From NCBI RefSeq assembly GCF_043290135.1, contig NC_134710.1, positions 459,335,376 to 459,399,375 on the forward strand: a DNA stretch of 64,000 bases, written 5' to 3'. A program made the position numbers and the translations under genes. The notes beneath the pieces are model-generated. The model searched no databases, was not told the DNA's origin, and saw only the letters and a program-made list of their open reading frames with translations. Within the stretch, counting starts at the first letter, position 1. Each line of letters opens with the position of its first letter. This document shows, piece by piece, positions 46,666-60,572 of this stretch. This DNA comes from Rhipicephalus microplus. Its lineage: Eukaryota > Arthropoda > Arachnida > Ixodida > Ixodidae.

Positions 46666-46824
46666 ACGGAAAACACTTTGATGTCAGGCCCGTGTGCTCA
46701 GATTTGGGTCCACGTTAAAGAACCCCAGTTTGTCTAAATTTCCGGACCCCTCCACTACGGCGCCTCTCATAATCATATGGTGGTTTTTATTTTTAGACCT
46801 TAAGCCCCACATATAAATCAAAAC
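46666..46824 (+). repeat. Tick SINE 3' half (copy B)
   Basis: As in copy A, but closer to the family consensus at CGTGTGCTCAGATTTGGGT. There are a few extra T near GTGGTTTTTATTTTTAGACC. Confidence 0.8.
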
Positions 46825-46953
46825 ATTATGATGTCGTTTAGAGAAACTAACCCCGTTTTCTACTTCAACCTAGAAAGTACGGTGTACATGAATCATTGAA
46901 AAGTAGCCGGCGCTGAGCGTAAACAGAAGGGCAGGACTTTAAATTCATATACA

Positions 46954-47290
46954 CTATTTGGCGTTATAACAGCGTCTTTTCCCCCTATCTCTTGGGTCTA
47001 CCTCGATTCGGCAATATCCGCTTCTCAGGTTTTTTGAAGAAAAGTAGCAAGCGTGCCGAAGCTTATACAGGGAGTGAGCGGTGCTTAGAAGCGGGTACGC
47101 ATCTTTCTTAGTCACTTGATTGAACTTCCTGTAGTTCACCCAAATACGTAAGGTGCCGTCTGTCTGTCTCGATAACGAATATAGTCGGACTATCTATCTG
47201 ACGAGGATGGCACTGCCTACTTTCTTGGCGTTTTAGACACGTGTACCATTTCCCGACCACAACGTGGCGACCCTGAGTGTCTTGATTCAA
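46954..47290 (-). pseudogene. Ty3/gypsy reverse transcriptase fragment, minus strand (copy B)
   Basis: Same fragment as copy A, with the same frameshift between IETD and DGTLRI, so the break predates the duplication. Confidence 0.8.
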
Positions 47291-47371
47291 CTAATTATGT
47301 TGATGGGCGTTCTCAATGTTCCCCCGAGTTCTTGCAAGGGTATAATAGTCGTTTTGCTTACTCAACGGCGT

Positions 47372-48190
47372 CCTTTAGATAAATCAAACTTTTCATCCAT
47401 CGAAGCTCCCCATATGCTCATTACTCCTGCAGCCCGTCGTACGCAAGTGCTCCTAGCATGTCACAAAGAGGTGACTTCTGGCCACTTAGGCTAGACGTGC
47501 AGATTGGCAAGAGTTCAGCAGCGACACTACTGGCAACGACTTACAATAGCCGTGACGCACCACATTCGTACTTGTTCGTCACAAGTCACTTCTGATGAAA
47601 CCAGCCTGCCAGTTGGAACCTGTTCAGGTCCCATGAGTCATTATTGAACCATATTGGAATCAATATTTTTGGTGCACTCCCTGCTTCTACCTCAGCAACA
47701 GATTATCTGACCAGGTGTGCCAAAACAAAGACTATATCAAAAGCAGCGTAGCAGTAGAGGTGGTCATGATTTTCATAGAAAATACTGTACTGTTCCACGG
47801 TGCCCCGATCATCATGATAACAGACCGCGGTAAAGCATTCACGGCAGCTGTTTTAGACTACGCCCTGATGATAAGCGGAACGATTCGCCGTATTATCACA
47901 GCCAAACACCCGCAAACGAATAGGCTAACACAGCGCATCAACGAGACGGTTTAAGGCATGCTATTGATATAGGGTTAACTACAAAAGTTTTCGGACCACG
48001 CAAGAACGTGCCAAACTGCCTGCCCGCGTCACCTAGCGGTGTGCCATCTACCGTAGTTCACAGTGCTAGGCCAGACACGGCTCTCTTTATTCACTGGCTT
48101 TTCAGTTTTCTGCTACCACGTACCGGACTGTTCCCAGTTTTCACGCAAAGCGCTTATTTGCAGCATGACCGTCATATTTCTATTTTCATA
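47372..48190 (+). pseudogene. Ty3/gypsy integrase fragment, plus strand (copy B)
   Basis: Equivalent to copy A, with GINIFGALP again carrying Asn for Asp and MITDRGKAF retained. Ends at a TAA at 47952-47954 plus a degraded tail. Confidence 0.82.
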
Positions 48191-48267
48191 TAAAGATCAA
48201 CGCTATCCCGTCGTGCCTCGAACGGCGTTCCGTTGGCTGGGTATAACTTTGTGATAAAGATTTCTAC

Positions 48268-51200
48268 TGATAACACTTATGTTCATAAATTGCTCTTGTG
48301 GTGGAATCAAGGAGACGCTTATGTCAAAAAGGGCGTTGCGTTAAAAAGATAATGGTGAAAATGATTTTACCCAGTCAGAAAACAGACAGGCCACAGATTA
48401 CGGGAGGGATGAGCCTCGGGCGCAGCCGTGCTTTCACTTACCGCGGACGGGGCGAAAATGTCGCGAAGAGGCTTTTGGCCACTCACTCGCGTGGTCTGTA
48501 AACGTTTATGGGCAATCCTACATGAGCTTGCATTCATTTCTGTAACAATCGAAATTCATACAAAATCGTGTCCTATGTCACGTTCGAATACGATGCAGCT
48601 AAACAAGAAGCAACTCGCAAGATTCGATTGAGCCTGGTTCTCGGACGGGAGCTACAGACAATGCTGGATTCGATGTGGTCACATGAATGGGACGCCACTG
48701 ACGCGGGCGCCGACGTGATCAGCTAGGCAGCTCACACGCTTCTCGATCCGCCGGCAACATGACTACTACGCAGGCCGCTACAATGCCCACTGTGGAGCAG
48801 CAACCTACAAAATCGTTGACAGAGTGTGAGTTTAGACACCCAAATGAAAAAGTGGACTGTTTCAGAAACTGTTGAGCCCATATTTCAGACAATACTCAGG
48901 CCTCTTTAGGTCCAGTGCCCTGATTATATGCATTGCATACTTTAGGAGTTACTAAGAAAATCACGGAGCATTGGTTTTCCGTATTAGACACAGATTTCTG
49001 TAACGGCATGCTTTCGCCTACGGCAGACAGACGTCAGGTTGTGTTATGTGAAGGCGCCAGACTTCATAAATCTTCGCTCAAGATCACTTAAGGTTAGAAA
49101 TGCTGGATGGTACCTTAGTTGAAATACTGGATGTTCTAGCACACCATCCCATGCCCATGGTAAAAGGTAAAAAGAATACGTCCACCAAACACCAAAGAAA
49201 AAAACGTTAAAGTATTTTGCTGGTTTCAGTGCAATGCCAGTTATCGTGCCCGCATACTGGTGCCTCCACCACATCACTCATTGTAGACGGGCTGCTATAT
49301 GTGACCGCAACTGCTCAAGCCTTAGCACGCGTGCTACGTTCGTATAATGTACACTTGTCACATATATTCCAGTAGAAAAACTAAAGAAAAAATGCTCACA
49401 GGCATGAAGGACAGATATAAATGAATGTGCTGCACTACTGATAACGTTGTAGGTCATGTTCAGTTTATTTATGACCCAAGTGACAAGGCATGCAATGTCA
49501 ATCAGTTTCTTCATGTGCGAAAGTCAGCTGGGCGTTCTCCTTCACTTTTTAAACTAATTCATCCAGTCTAGGAAGCTGCTTATTTCCTTTAATTTGCTCC
49601 AATTGTGAGATTTTGCAAATTACCACACGCTTTCTTTTACAAAAACGAAACATTTTTCTTCTTTCGAGGCAGTGGTCAGTGAGGAGGCTTGGGAGCGTTG
49701 CTCATCAATACCTCGCGAACATTGCGTTAGTGGTGTAATCTCTGCATACAAACCGGAGCAATTTATCTCAGCTTCCATGAGGGATGTATGCTGAATTGCG
49801 GAGATTTGAAGGCGCAGTTGAACTGAAAAGAATATCTGAAGATCGTGCAACTATTGCATCCCACAATACCTACGCTAGAAAAGTATAGATTGCACTGCTG
49901 TTGCACCGCCACACAATACTCCGCAATATTTAGTCATTATTCATGAGTTTTGCAAACAACTAAGGCGCTATGCTTTTTCATGCTTGGGAGAAAAACTAGA
50001 CATGAAAGGCGAAACCAGCACGCTGACGCATCCTTATCTCTGCGTACTTGTAGATATCTGACGCATGCCTTTGCTATATCTTGCTTACAGTGCTATCGTT
50101 ACCGAGAATAATGGGTGAAGAAAAGTCAGCGTGACAGCCATATCGATTCCAAACAACGTGCAAAGTACGTGAGAGACAGCTGACCGTATCTTTCCAGCGT
50201 CAAACAGATTAGTACCACGGTCAAGGAGGCCACAGATATCTGCACTTGCGAAAAGTGCAGCACAGGCGCTACGCGTGGATCTCTTCAGCGTCCAAGGTAT
50301 TCTACTAATTTTTGCCCTTCATTTTTGTTGCCCTTAATGGAAACTTCATTACGCAAATCGCACGAAGCTCCGCGAAAAATTGTTGCCACAAAAATTACTC
50401 GTTGGTTTTTTCGGCTTTCATGTTTTCTTTAATGTGCAATCGCGCTTGCACAGTTTGTGAATTAGTGTTTAAGCAAACAGCGTTTTTACGCATAGAGAAT
50501 CTGCCAACGATCAAATACAGCCAAAAAATTCAGCAAAGAACTTTACACAAGGTTAATACCGGCGATGAAGAAATACAAAGTTTAGCATAATAGCTCGACG
50601 TCAATGACTACCATTACATAGGTTTGTTTTTGTTTCTGCTCTTCTATATTCAGGCCTACCATACCTTCATATTGTTTAATACGTTGCAGCTTAGCGGTCT
50701 ATCTCGGAGACTAATGATTTACGAGGCATGGTGCGATATCAGAGAACTTGCTTTCGAGGTTTGTTAGTAGAGGTTATAAAAGTTCTAGTAATCAGAACGT
50801 CACTTTTTCTCTTCTTACCCACCTTATGAACAAGCCTAAATGAAAATAATAAGAATATTAATAATACTTTCTGTCCTCTTCATTAATTAATAAAATTAAT
50901 AAAATATTAATATAAAATATTAACAATAATAAAAGTTTATCCAATCCAATCCTCTCCATTATCACAATTGAACAGGCCTGTCAAAGCTCAAATGTGGCCT
51001 GGATGACGAGCCCGGCCCAACAGCTCATCGGCAAACGAGGAAAAACAGTTACGTATGTGAAAAAGCTTGTCACGTATAACTACCTAAGGAACAAAAAATA
51101 TGTAGCTAAATTATCGTATAATCAAACACAATAGCATAAAAGAAATAGGTTAGCAGTAGCAAAGCAAATTGAGGGCAGAATACGAAAATGGGGATACAGC

Positions 51201-51506
51201 ACATTGAACAGGTTATAGCAGTAAGAAATAAACTAAAAAAAACATGACCCCTTGACTTTAGGAATCAGTACACTGGCTTCAGTACAATGACTTTAGGAAT
51301 CAGTACAACGCAAAAGTGAAACGCGTCTTCACAGAGGCAATTGAGCGTTTACTGTGCCTTATTGCGCCGCAAAGGCGAAGGAATAAATACTACAGCAACA
51401 AATTACAATGTCACGCGAAGAACGCTAAGCAGTTCGAAACTTGAAGCGCGCACCTCAAGCAGAAAGCGTTCACGAAATGATTTCACACTGGACGAGCGCA
51501 CACAGA
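48268..51506. other. Unassigned DNA in copy B
   Basis: Counterpart of 22181-25420; the A/T-rich stretch is at about 50840-50945. Confidence 0.45.
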
Positions 51507-51727
51507 CATTGATTGATTGATATGTGGGGATTAACGTCCCAAACCACCAAATGATTAAGAGAGACGCCGTAGTGGAGGTCTCCGGTAATTTTTGCCACCT
51601 AGGGTTTTTTAACGTGCACTCAAATCTGAGCACACGGGCGTAGGCCCGTGTGATCAGCATTTTCGCCTCCACCGAAATTGCAGCCGCCGAAGCCGGGATT
51701 CAATCCCGCGACCTGCGGGACACAAAA
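51507..51727 (-). repeat. Near-complete tick SINE, minus strand (copy B)
   Basis: Same insertion as at 25421 in copy A. The tail-proximal part (GGGGATTAACGTCCCAAACC) is closer to consensus here, so copy A changed. Confidence 0.85.
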
Positions 51728-53832
51728 ACACCTGCCACAGCTTGGTGTTTAAAGCACGCTGCTTAAATAGAAGGAAATACGCATGAAACGAACCCACAAG
51801 TGCACAAGGCCAGTGCGAACAACTGTCACTATATATTCTTACTGCGCTTGTGCACTGCGTGCACCTTTAGAGCGCGCGCGCACAACGCGCGACCCTCACG
51901 CCATCTCTATGCAGATGACGATAACGCGTTGAACTTGCCAAGCTCTGAGGACCGCCAACGGTACATGGTGCAAATACTTGCCGTAAAAAGCCCGGAAACG
52001 TGCGTGTTATGGTATAGCGGCTTCCGTCGCGCGTTGAGGAGTGAATTGTCATTGGTTCGGCGCACCGCTAACGGAAATTTATTCTCGTTTTCGTTTCTGT
52101 ACAGTGTATGCAGTTTACGTTATATCTGTTGCAAAAACATTTCAGTGGAGCTGTGGTGGAACCCGGCATTAAACATTTTCGGGTTAAAACAATTCAGCAG
52201 ATCCCACATAATAGAGTGACTAGAGATGTTATGAAGCATGTACGGAAGACGACTGTGTTGTAATTGTTTTATTTTTACGTTACGAAATTACGCCGGAGAT
52301 ATGTACAAGTGTTGTACGCGCAGACATATGTTGCATATTCACAAAGCTTTATTACACGTGGTTGTTTACAAGTGCGTAGCGATGCCAAACGCAGCACGCG
52401 TATCAGCACCGCCATAAGTGGTAAGCTGATAAGTCGCGATTGTGCTCGCGAGGATGACAGCCTTAAGCACTGCTACATACTTCAGCTCGAGTGGATGGCG
52501 TTTCACTACACTTGACGTTAACTTGACGTGACGGCTGTATTATAGCGGTACATACGTAATGTTTACGAAATTGAATAGCCAGGTTTGCAACCACAAGTGA
52601 TATTTCACCCACGTTACGCCTGCACAAGGTCTTTATACAAAGCTGTTTCAAGAAGTGGTGTGACTGGGAGGTAGAATACTTCATAGCCACGCAGAATTCT
52701 TTGACTCAATTCCTGCGGTGACACTCATATTTGTTCTTCACATTCGTGGGCTCATCGCTGACGATGTCAGATTTTTTAATGCTATCGCGTGAAAAGTAAC
52801 AAAGTCTGTTTTGGCAGTTTTTGGGCCGATTTAAATCTGTTTTTTTTTTCTTTATTGCGAGATAAACTTGCCCTTAAGGAATAAATTTTGTGCGCGTATT
52901 TGTATTATATGTGCACCGTTTGTGTGTTAATTGTGTGCCGTGTGTATATTTTAACGCGATACCGTTAGGTAGCTAGTGTCGCAGAAAACCCGCCGCTGGC
53001 GTGGGCTCAGTTGGTTATGAACGAAAAATTGCCCGTGACCAAAAAAGCAAGTTAGCGAAATAGCCGTAGGAGGCCGCTACTTGTCCACGCGTGCGCGCGT
53101 GATCACATTGAAAGAGCCACGAGTTCGAAGAAAAGGAGGTGCTTAAGGTCACGAGGCACGGTAGTTTCTTTGCCCTGCCACCCCTCCCTGCTTAGCTTCC
53201 AGCGCTTTCGTCGGGACGAGAGAAGAGATACTGATTTGCAGCATGCGACAAACCTTTGTAACTCCACTCGAACTAGATGGATTCTTGATATTTTTGCAGC
53301 TGTTGAATTTGTGAGGCAATAAGCTCTTCTAGTGGATTTATTCGATTACTACTTGAAAAAGTGTTTGAGGGCCTCTATAACGCATTTTGTTCGACAGGTG
53401 TCACGACGAAAACGAGTCCATTCGGCAATGATGGCGCGCGTTGGTCCAATCTACTGTGTGTGTGTTTGTGTGCGTGCGTGTGTATGTAACAAAACATATT
53501 AATAAGTATGCACTTAGCGGTTGAATGGTGCATTAGGGGCCGGCTTTCGCTATCGCGTACAGCCCTTAAAGGCGAAGCTTAAGGGTCCCCCAAATTTTGT
53601 GCACTTATATGTAACAAAAGTGTGCCGTATGTGCGTATGCGTGAGTATTTTTTGCACGTATGTGCGCCGTTCATGTAATAAATGTCCTCCGCATGTGTGT
53701 TAAATGCGTGCTGTCAAGCACCTGTGATTAGATAGAGTGATATTAGCTAAACTACGTTACCCTCCCTTAGTTGTTTTGCATAGCCCAAAGTTGGAGGAGG
53801 GGGGAATGAGAGCTCCCGGGCCTAGGTGGCTA
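51728..53832. other. Unassigned DNA in copy B
   Basis: Counterpart of 25641-27746; the matching 139-codon frame is 51800-52219. Confidence 0.45.
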
Positions 53833-53847
53833 GACAGACAGACAGAC

Positions 53848-53908
<61 letters not shown>
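53833..53908. repeat. Compound (GACA)n(GATA)n array, short allele (copy B)
   Basis: About 76 bp: a few GACA units followed by GATA units, with identical flanks to copy A. It lacks the internal GACA block and the interruption. Confidence 0.97.
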
Positions 53909-53917
53909 CTTGACATT

Positions 53918-54403
53918 TCAAGTAATTGTACAATAAATGATGCAGCATCGAAGTGATCTTAGGATGTTTTGTGAAATGCGTTTTTTCATAGCAGAAAAAG
54001 AATTATTAGGGAGATCATTACAATAACATAGACATAAATTTAAAAAATTTGGCATATCGTGCCTTGATGATTTTTGCAGGAAAGCAGGTTTATTTTGTAT
54101 TCGCAATTTGTAAGAACTGTCGCGCCACCTAGAGATACTCAAGAGCGCACTCTTGAGGATGATCAGTAGGCAGACGCTCCCTCGTTTTACTTCGCTAGTT
54201 TTAGTGTTAATGCATTTGCAAGAAACGAACACAAACCACTTTGTTTGTTCGTGCATTATAAATATACCGGATCGTTTATGAAGTAATAAATTTGATTTGT
54301 TCTTGCGAGACGCGAAGTTTTTGTGAAGATACGTGACAACTCGTGCGTTCAATCTTAGCCCGCAGAGTACACTCATCACTTTCGCGTGATTTTCTGTAGC
54401 CAT
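53918..54403 (-). CDS. Hypothetical 161-codon ORF (copy B)
   Basis: It starts at an ATG with a good context (AACATGG) as MATENHAKVMSVLCGLRLNA and is open for 161 codons. It is basic, with several Cys in the second half. No family is recognised and no signal peptide is apparent. In copy A a 2-bp difference near codon 46 shifts the frame (28399-28593 then continues in the 28176-28529 frame). The last codons run up to the GATA array. It could be a TE-derived fragment or chance; the good start codon is its main support. Confidence 0.22.
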   Translation of the reverse strand: MATENHAKVMSVLCGLRLNARVVTYLHKNFASRKNKSNLLLHKRSGIFIMHEQTKWFVFVSCKCINTKTSEVKRGSVCLLIILKSALLSISRWRDSSYKLRIQNKPAFLQKSSRHDMPNFLNLCLCYCNDLPNNSFSAMKKRISQNILRSLRCCIIYCTIT

Positions 54404-57400
54404 GTTGGATAGTTAAATGTTATCGTCTGACCTTTGTAGTTGAAACTCACCATGGTCTGCTATATCATTGATCAGTGCTTTTGTAGTGCATGAATATCAT
54501 AACATTCATTCTACGCGGAAAGTAGCGCAGGCTGGCAATTCGATATTTCCAACTTTGGCCCATGCTGCGCCGCCCGAATTTTACTTTCATTGATAGATAG
54601 CAGCACACTGCAGGCGATTCGCTTTTTGCTGGGTGGCGCCTTTACAATCCCTCCCAACTACAGCCGGTGACTGCAGCGCCATGGCGAGTCGCGGCGCGAA
54701 CTACTACGAGCGCAGTAGAGCTAGGTGCTTTTCTGGCAACCGCGCACAGCCTAGCACCAAAATGCTGGAAAATCTCTGGTCGCTTTGGTACCCAGCAGTG
54801 CACGGACATCGACTATATTTGCGCTGACTGTTTTGTTAGTTTTGTGTGTGGTGCAGTCAGCGCTTCCTCTATTTTGGTGCTGTGCAGTGGTTAGTATGAT
54901 CACCACATTCACGGCGAATATGGTGACGCGTAAGCGCTAGCTGTTTCGTGCAAGCGGTAGCGTTGAATGACCAACAACTTGCGTCAATGTGATTATGCAC
55001 GAGTGGTGGTTGTTGTGAGTGAATGTGTTGCGGCGGTTTGTAAGTTTGTAGGATTGCAGTGTATTATGAATTGATGATACGTAAGTGCTGGCTGATTTGT
55101 GCAGACGTTAGTTCTGAATGAGATGGTGCGCAATGACGTGCTTTACTGATCGCTGTCACATGGGTACTTGCTGTATGTGGTCACCTATAGGTGCGATAAG
55201 GGCTGATCGCGATGATTTCGCGATTGGACTGGCGGCTGCATCATACTTGATCCGGATTTGTTTGGACCGCGTAGCGGTAATATCGGTTTTGCTCGAGCTA
55301 GCGAGCAAACAAGTTTGTCGCTGCTGCGCTGGGCTCTACAGCCTAATTCAGGTCGAGTTTAGCTGAGACGCCCTGATCACGATCATAAGTACCTGTGTGA
55401 CACGGTATATATATGGTATTCTTTCCACTACTGGCAGAGTTGGTCCAAATAGCATAAAGAAAACAAAAAACAAACTGTGACTGTGATATACTGTCGGAGT
55501 TCACACGCGAATGCTCACATCAACTCGAGTCGTTCAGTTCTGCACATATCTGTTGCGTCTACCTCATTGGCTGCAGGTTGCATAAGTTCATAACAATGCA
55601 AGAAAAGCATTCTGCTACATATACAAAGTCGCTGTGTCAAAATTATGCAGCAAAGTTGCATCACGCAAGTATCTAGAACGATGGGACATTTGCAAAGAGC
55701 ACATATTTTTTTGATTGGTCTTGCAAACAAGCTCATTCCTCACGATGTTGGCAAATTCGGCTGCTGGGCTTCTGCTGATACAAGCCACAGTGGGCCGCAG
55801 TATTATACATATATTGTATGACTGATGTATGAAATGGTTACCTATATATTTTGATCGGTATAAAGAACGAGTGCTTTGCCTTCAGCGCAACTTTGGCATG
55901 CTCATTTTTGCTTAGCACCTAGATATAAAGGTCGAGGTTGCACTATGATATTACAATTTTTCAGTGCATCAGAAAGACCATTGCTTGGCATATTTAGCCC
56001 ATAATCTATTCTAGTGTTGCAACGATTGTCTTTGCAAGCTTTTGGTAGTGAAACTTATTGAGATGATTGACAACAGCAGGTCCATTAGTCTTTAAATATC
56101 ACCCGAATGGTACTCTATGCCTACTCATTATTGGAGAGCATAATAGTATTTGTCTAAAATATTCTGTCTATGGCTGCAGTGCTCCCAGCAAGTTATTTGC
56201 AGTTTATAAAGGCTGGGAGTGCCTGATCACTGCATTATTGAGAGTCTGTCATTGTGTGCCTACCTTTTGTACTTGCATAAGTTTCTGTGCTTCCAGGCCC
56301 ATTTATAGCAGAGCAGTAGGGACCCATGTCGCTAGCCATCAAGAGAACAATAAAAGAATTCGACGTACCTCTCCCGCAGCCATGAACTGGAAGTTGAAAA
56401 TATGTGCACCTCCAACAAACCGGAAGTTTGTCTGGTGATGAGGTAAATGTACTTGTAATCTTTAGATGCTTTAACATCCCCCAAGGAGGCCTTGATGACC
56501 AAAAACAAAACGCTTCCTAAGCAAAAAAAAAACCAAGGCAAGGCTTCATTGATTGTGATGAAAAAAAAGCCCTTTGTGGTTTTTGGCACTAAAGTTCAAA
56601 CAGCCTTCTCCAACATAGAGGAAAGTTAACTCTTTTTCTAAGTCTTTAACATTTTTTCTGACCTCGGCCAGTGTTATTCTAAGCGCTGTTTTGACACTTT
56701 ATATAGCTTCTTTACTATTCGTTCACAACAAACAGCTAATATTAGTACCTGAACGTTATATGTCTAGAAATTCAAATACTTTTGAAATCAAAATAGTCGC
56801 AACTTGTTCAGATTTACTTTGGAGTGTCAGATTGGTGTCACAACATATAAGATTGCGTCACTGTGATGAATAGAATATTTGTAGTCTGACTGAATTGTTC
56901 CTGTTTCAATTGCCACGCATTTGGATAGATTATTGCAAATAATCTAATGACAAAAGCCTTAGCTTAGTAAACACAACATTCATTTATTCAACTATTGCAT
57001 CTCATGAAGCCGATAACGCATCATTCAGTAAAAGCATTGCTGGTAATCTCCAAAGTGTTAGAACACAATTATTGAAGTGATTAGTATGGAGGTTTTACTT
57101 CGTTGCGTGTACATATAGCTGCACCATATTTATTCTGCTGCTTATGCATGTGCATTTCAATCATGACACTTGAACCACTCATAAGTAATAATTATAGTGC
57201 CTGCGCCTCTTTATCATATTTCACTCCGAGTGGCATTGTGTTCTATGCTAAGTGCCAGAACATATAAACAGGTCACACCTCCCATTCGCCACAAGTAGGT
57301 TTTTTTTTTCAAACCATTGATGAAGACAGTGACATGAATCAGAATTCTGCTGTAGAGAATTTGAGCAATTGTTTGAACAGGACACCATACCAACGGTCAC

Positions 57401-57507
57401 ACTTACGAGCCTTTTTTGGTCTACATTTGTGCAGTGTTAAAAACTATGAGAGTCAATGCAAATGTTTTCGTTTAAATATAAACTAAGACATAAAAATGTC
57501 TGCACCT

Positions 57508-57785
57508 CTATTCTGCCACATGGACTGAGAGAATTGAAACAGTGCAGTTCGGCACGAGATCACAGGATTGATTCCACACCACAGCAGTCACATTATAGTG
57601 GGTGCGATATGTACTAGTGCAATGAACTTCAACAGAGGAGGAGAAATGGGGAGGAAAGACTGGGGAGTTAACCATGCTTTGGCTCATTGGCTACCCTACA
57701 CTTGGGGTAGGGAAAGGGGGAATGATAGAAAAGAAAGAGATAGAGGAAAAAAAGGATTGTAAGAAAGAGATAGATAAATAGTCAA
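57508..57785 (+). repeat. Decayed tRNA-like SINE joined to another dispersed repeat (copy B)
   Basis: Counterpart of 31700-31990. Confidence 0.35.
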
Positions 57786-58988
57786 CATTTGGGATTCCAT
57801 TTGAGGTCGAAATAATTTGGGATTCACTTGCTACAGCGCATCCCCCTATCAGGTTATAGTTTTGCAACACGAAACCGTAGAACTTGACCTAAATTCTTCT
57901 CTAAACCAGCATAGGTGCACAGTGCTTGCAAACCCTGCTCCCAGTTTTGCTCGCGTGGATGTCTGGTCCATCACAGATTTTATAGTATTATTTAGCAGTG
58001 TGGTTTTACAGGCCCTTCCTGATTGCTCTGTCCCCCCCCCTTCTTTTTTTAAATTCATAATATCCAGAAGACCGGCGAACCAGTGAACATATACAACCAA
58101 GTAGTTTAAACTGCATGAGAGGATGTTTGAAACAGTTCGTAATGTGTTGAAGTTGGCCCATATTCACGCACCTTGCAAATAAACGGCACAATTTCTTTAT
58201 CTTCATTATGAAAACTTATGTGCTGCAGTCATGCCCCAATACTTTAAGAGAAATCAATGTTCAAGACAATTAAAATGTTTAATGAAAGTTACTGGCAAGA
58301 GAATGCAAAGTTTGCATTCCTTGCAAACGTTGCTTGAGATTTACAACTTACTTAAGGATCATTATCCATTCTGTGCAATTAGAAGATAGTGCAGGTCCAA
58401 ATAAAAGGCAAATCATAAATACAAACGAGGGAGCAATTAAACATTATTGCCACTAAGCAATTTTACTAAGTATCCTATTCAAGATTGCAGAAAAATAAGC
58501 AGTTGCTTATTTGTAGACTAATGCGCGAGTAGTAGCAACGAAACGCTCAGCTTGAGGTTCAAGTCTAAATTCTTGCCATGGCAGTACATCTCAATGATGC
58601 AGGAAAAAAATTAAGGAATAATGCAAATGACCAGATGTTGGATGATGAAACCAAAACAATGTTTGATTATCAGTTTGTAAAATACTTGATTTGGGGACCC
58701 TTTAAATATATTAATGACTTAGCTCGTTGTGCACTTGCTTGGAGTGCAGATTCATTTCCATCATTGTCAGCCTTCCTCCTTTGAGAATCCTGGCACCAGA
58801 GTACCCCTACCTGTAGTAGAGATAGCAAAATACCCTACCTCCACTTTATTTCTGTACAGTTCAACCAGCAGCCTATCATCTCACTCCTAAATAAAGGTGG
58901 AGGCGAGTAAGCTGTGCATGCATGAAGTTCACTGCATGAGTCTAACACAGCAACCCAAAGCACAAGCTCTCGTAAGAAACCGTGCGCG

Positions 58989-59043
58989 TCTTTAATAATC
59001 TAATGGATTGTTGGGACGTTAAACCTCGCAAATAGATCAATCA
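58989..59043 (+). repeat. Tick SINE 3'-terminal scrap (copy B)
   Basis: Counterpart of 33181-33235, with more changes in the ATAATC part. Confidence 0.65.
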
Positions 59044-59539
59044 TTTTAAGAAACCGTGATGTGTTTAAACTTTGCTCGGAACATAGAGACCTAAGCAAAA
59101 TTTGTTGAAACACAAAAATATGACAACAGGTGTGACTATTTATTTCTGTAATGTGCATTGCAGTAAAGTGATTATGCGAAGAGAACATTTGCAGATGAAG
59201 CAGCTGAATGGGTTGCAGGCGTTCCTTGGTGGAAGAGGCAGTCACATTCAACGGGCCTCTTGTGCAGCCTTGACGATGCAATGAAAACAGCAAATGCTAG
59301 TGCATCCATTACAACTTCTATCTCGAGTGAGCACTCTGGCATACTGAGCAACCGCCCCTTTTTACTTTACATGAGATCTGAAATGTAATCGATGACTGAC
59401 TGATTTTTGACGAACGTGCAAAGCAGGCGTGGAACTTTAGCAACAGGTCGTGCAGCCTTTGTTTTCATAAGGAAGTGTTGGATTTATGTCGATGCCACGG
59501 AGAGGTGCTTCAGCATTGTCGACTACCTCAGAAGCAAAA

Positions 59540-60340
59540 CACTCCGCCGCATTGGTTACTGGGTTGGAATAGATTATGACAATTTTAACACGATTTCTAG
59601 ACTTAATCACACCTTCCGAATTTGACTTTTTATTGCCTAAAAACAAGCGAGCGGGCCGGTTCTACCTTCTTGAAGATTCATGAAGTTTACATAGGTGAAT
59701 TACTTAATACACAATTACCACGCAAACGTCTACTATCAAACAACAGTACACCTACTGAGCCGTTACCAGAACTCTTAAAATCATTGTTTATCCAACATAC
59801 CACCTGCCCTTCTACCTTTTGTTCAAGATATACTCTATTTCTTTTGAATAATGAATTCAGGTACTAATCAAGCACAAACACTCTCTGATCAGGCCATTCT
59901 TGACACAAAAAACGTCTCCTTGTTTATGAATATTGTTAGTATTATTTATGCGTTCCGTCTTCTGAATTGTACATACAAATCATCATCACTTTATTTTGGG
60001 TTGTTGGGCACATACTCGAGATAATAAAGAAGTCTTGAGAGTCTTGAACGTTGTCTTACAATATACCTATCACTGCACGAAGTGAAGCATTAAAGTCACT
60101 CATAGCACGCAAATGCATAATCCTGAAGCTTGCCCCTTGTTACTCAAATTGGTCTTCTACCTAATTACTTTAATTGTATTGATCCAACATAAATTTGGCA
60201 TATGTATGAGAACCCATTTTGCACCAAAATTTTTATGGGACCATTAGAATTCAGAGCTTTTGAAATAGTCTCCGGTGACATTTTCCGCCTATTTCTGCTA
60301 CAAAGACGACATATTTATTTTAAGGAAACATATCAAAATA
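59540..60340 (+). pseudogene. PLE reverse transcriptase, N-terminal and palm (copy B)
   Basis: Counterpart of copy A. YKDD lies at 60299-60310. The N-terminal piece is broken by an extra frameshift near 59583 relative to copy A. Confidence 0.78.
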
Positions 60341-60349
60341 ATAATACTT

Positions 60350-60571
60350 GGCGTTTAACGTTACAAGACCACATTATGATTATAAGGGCTGTGAAGTGGA
60401 GTGCTCCAGAAATTTTGATTGTCTGGTGTCCTGGCATCGCACAGTGCACGAGCCTTTAGGCATACATTTCACCTCCATCAAAATGTCTTCGCAGCGACCA
60501 GGATTAAACCTGCCACCTTCATGTCAGTAACTGTGCACCTAACTGCTACACCACCGTGGCAGACATGTGAA
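60350..60571 (-). repeat. Tick SINE, minus strand, inserted in the PLE (copy B)
   Basis: Counterpart of 34541-34762, almost identical. Confidence 0.72.
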
Positions 60572-60572
60572 C

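Larger units (their letters stand above)
53909..58988. other. Unassigned DNA in copy B
   Basis: Counterpart of 28099-33180. Confidence 0.45.
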
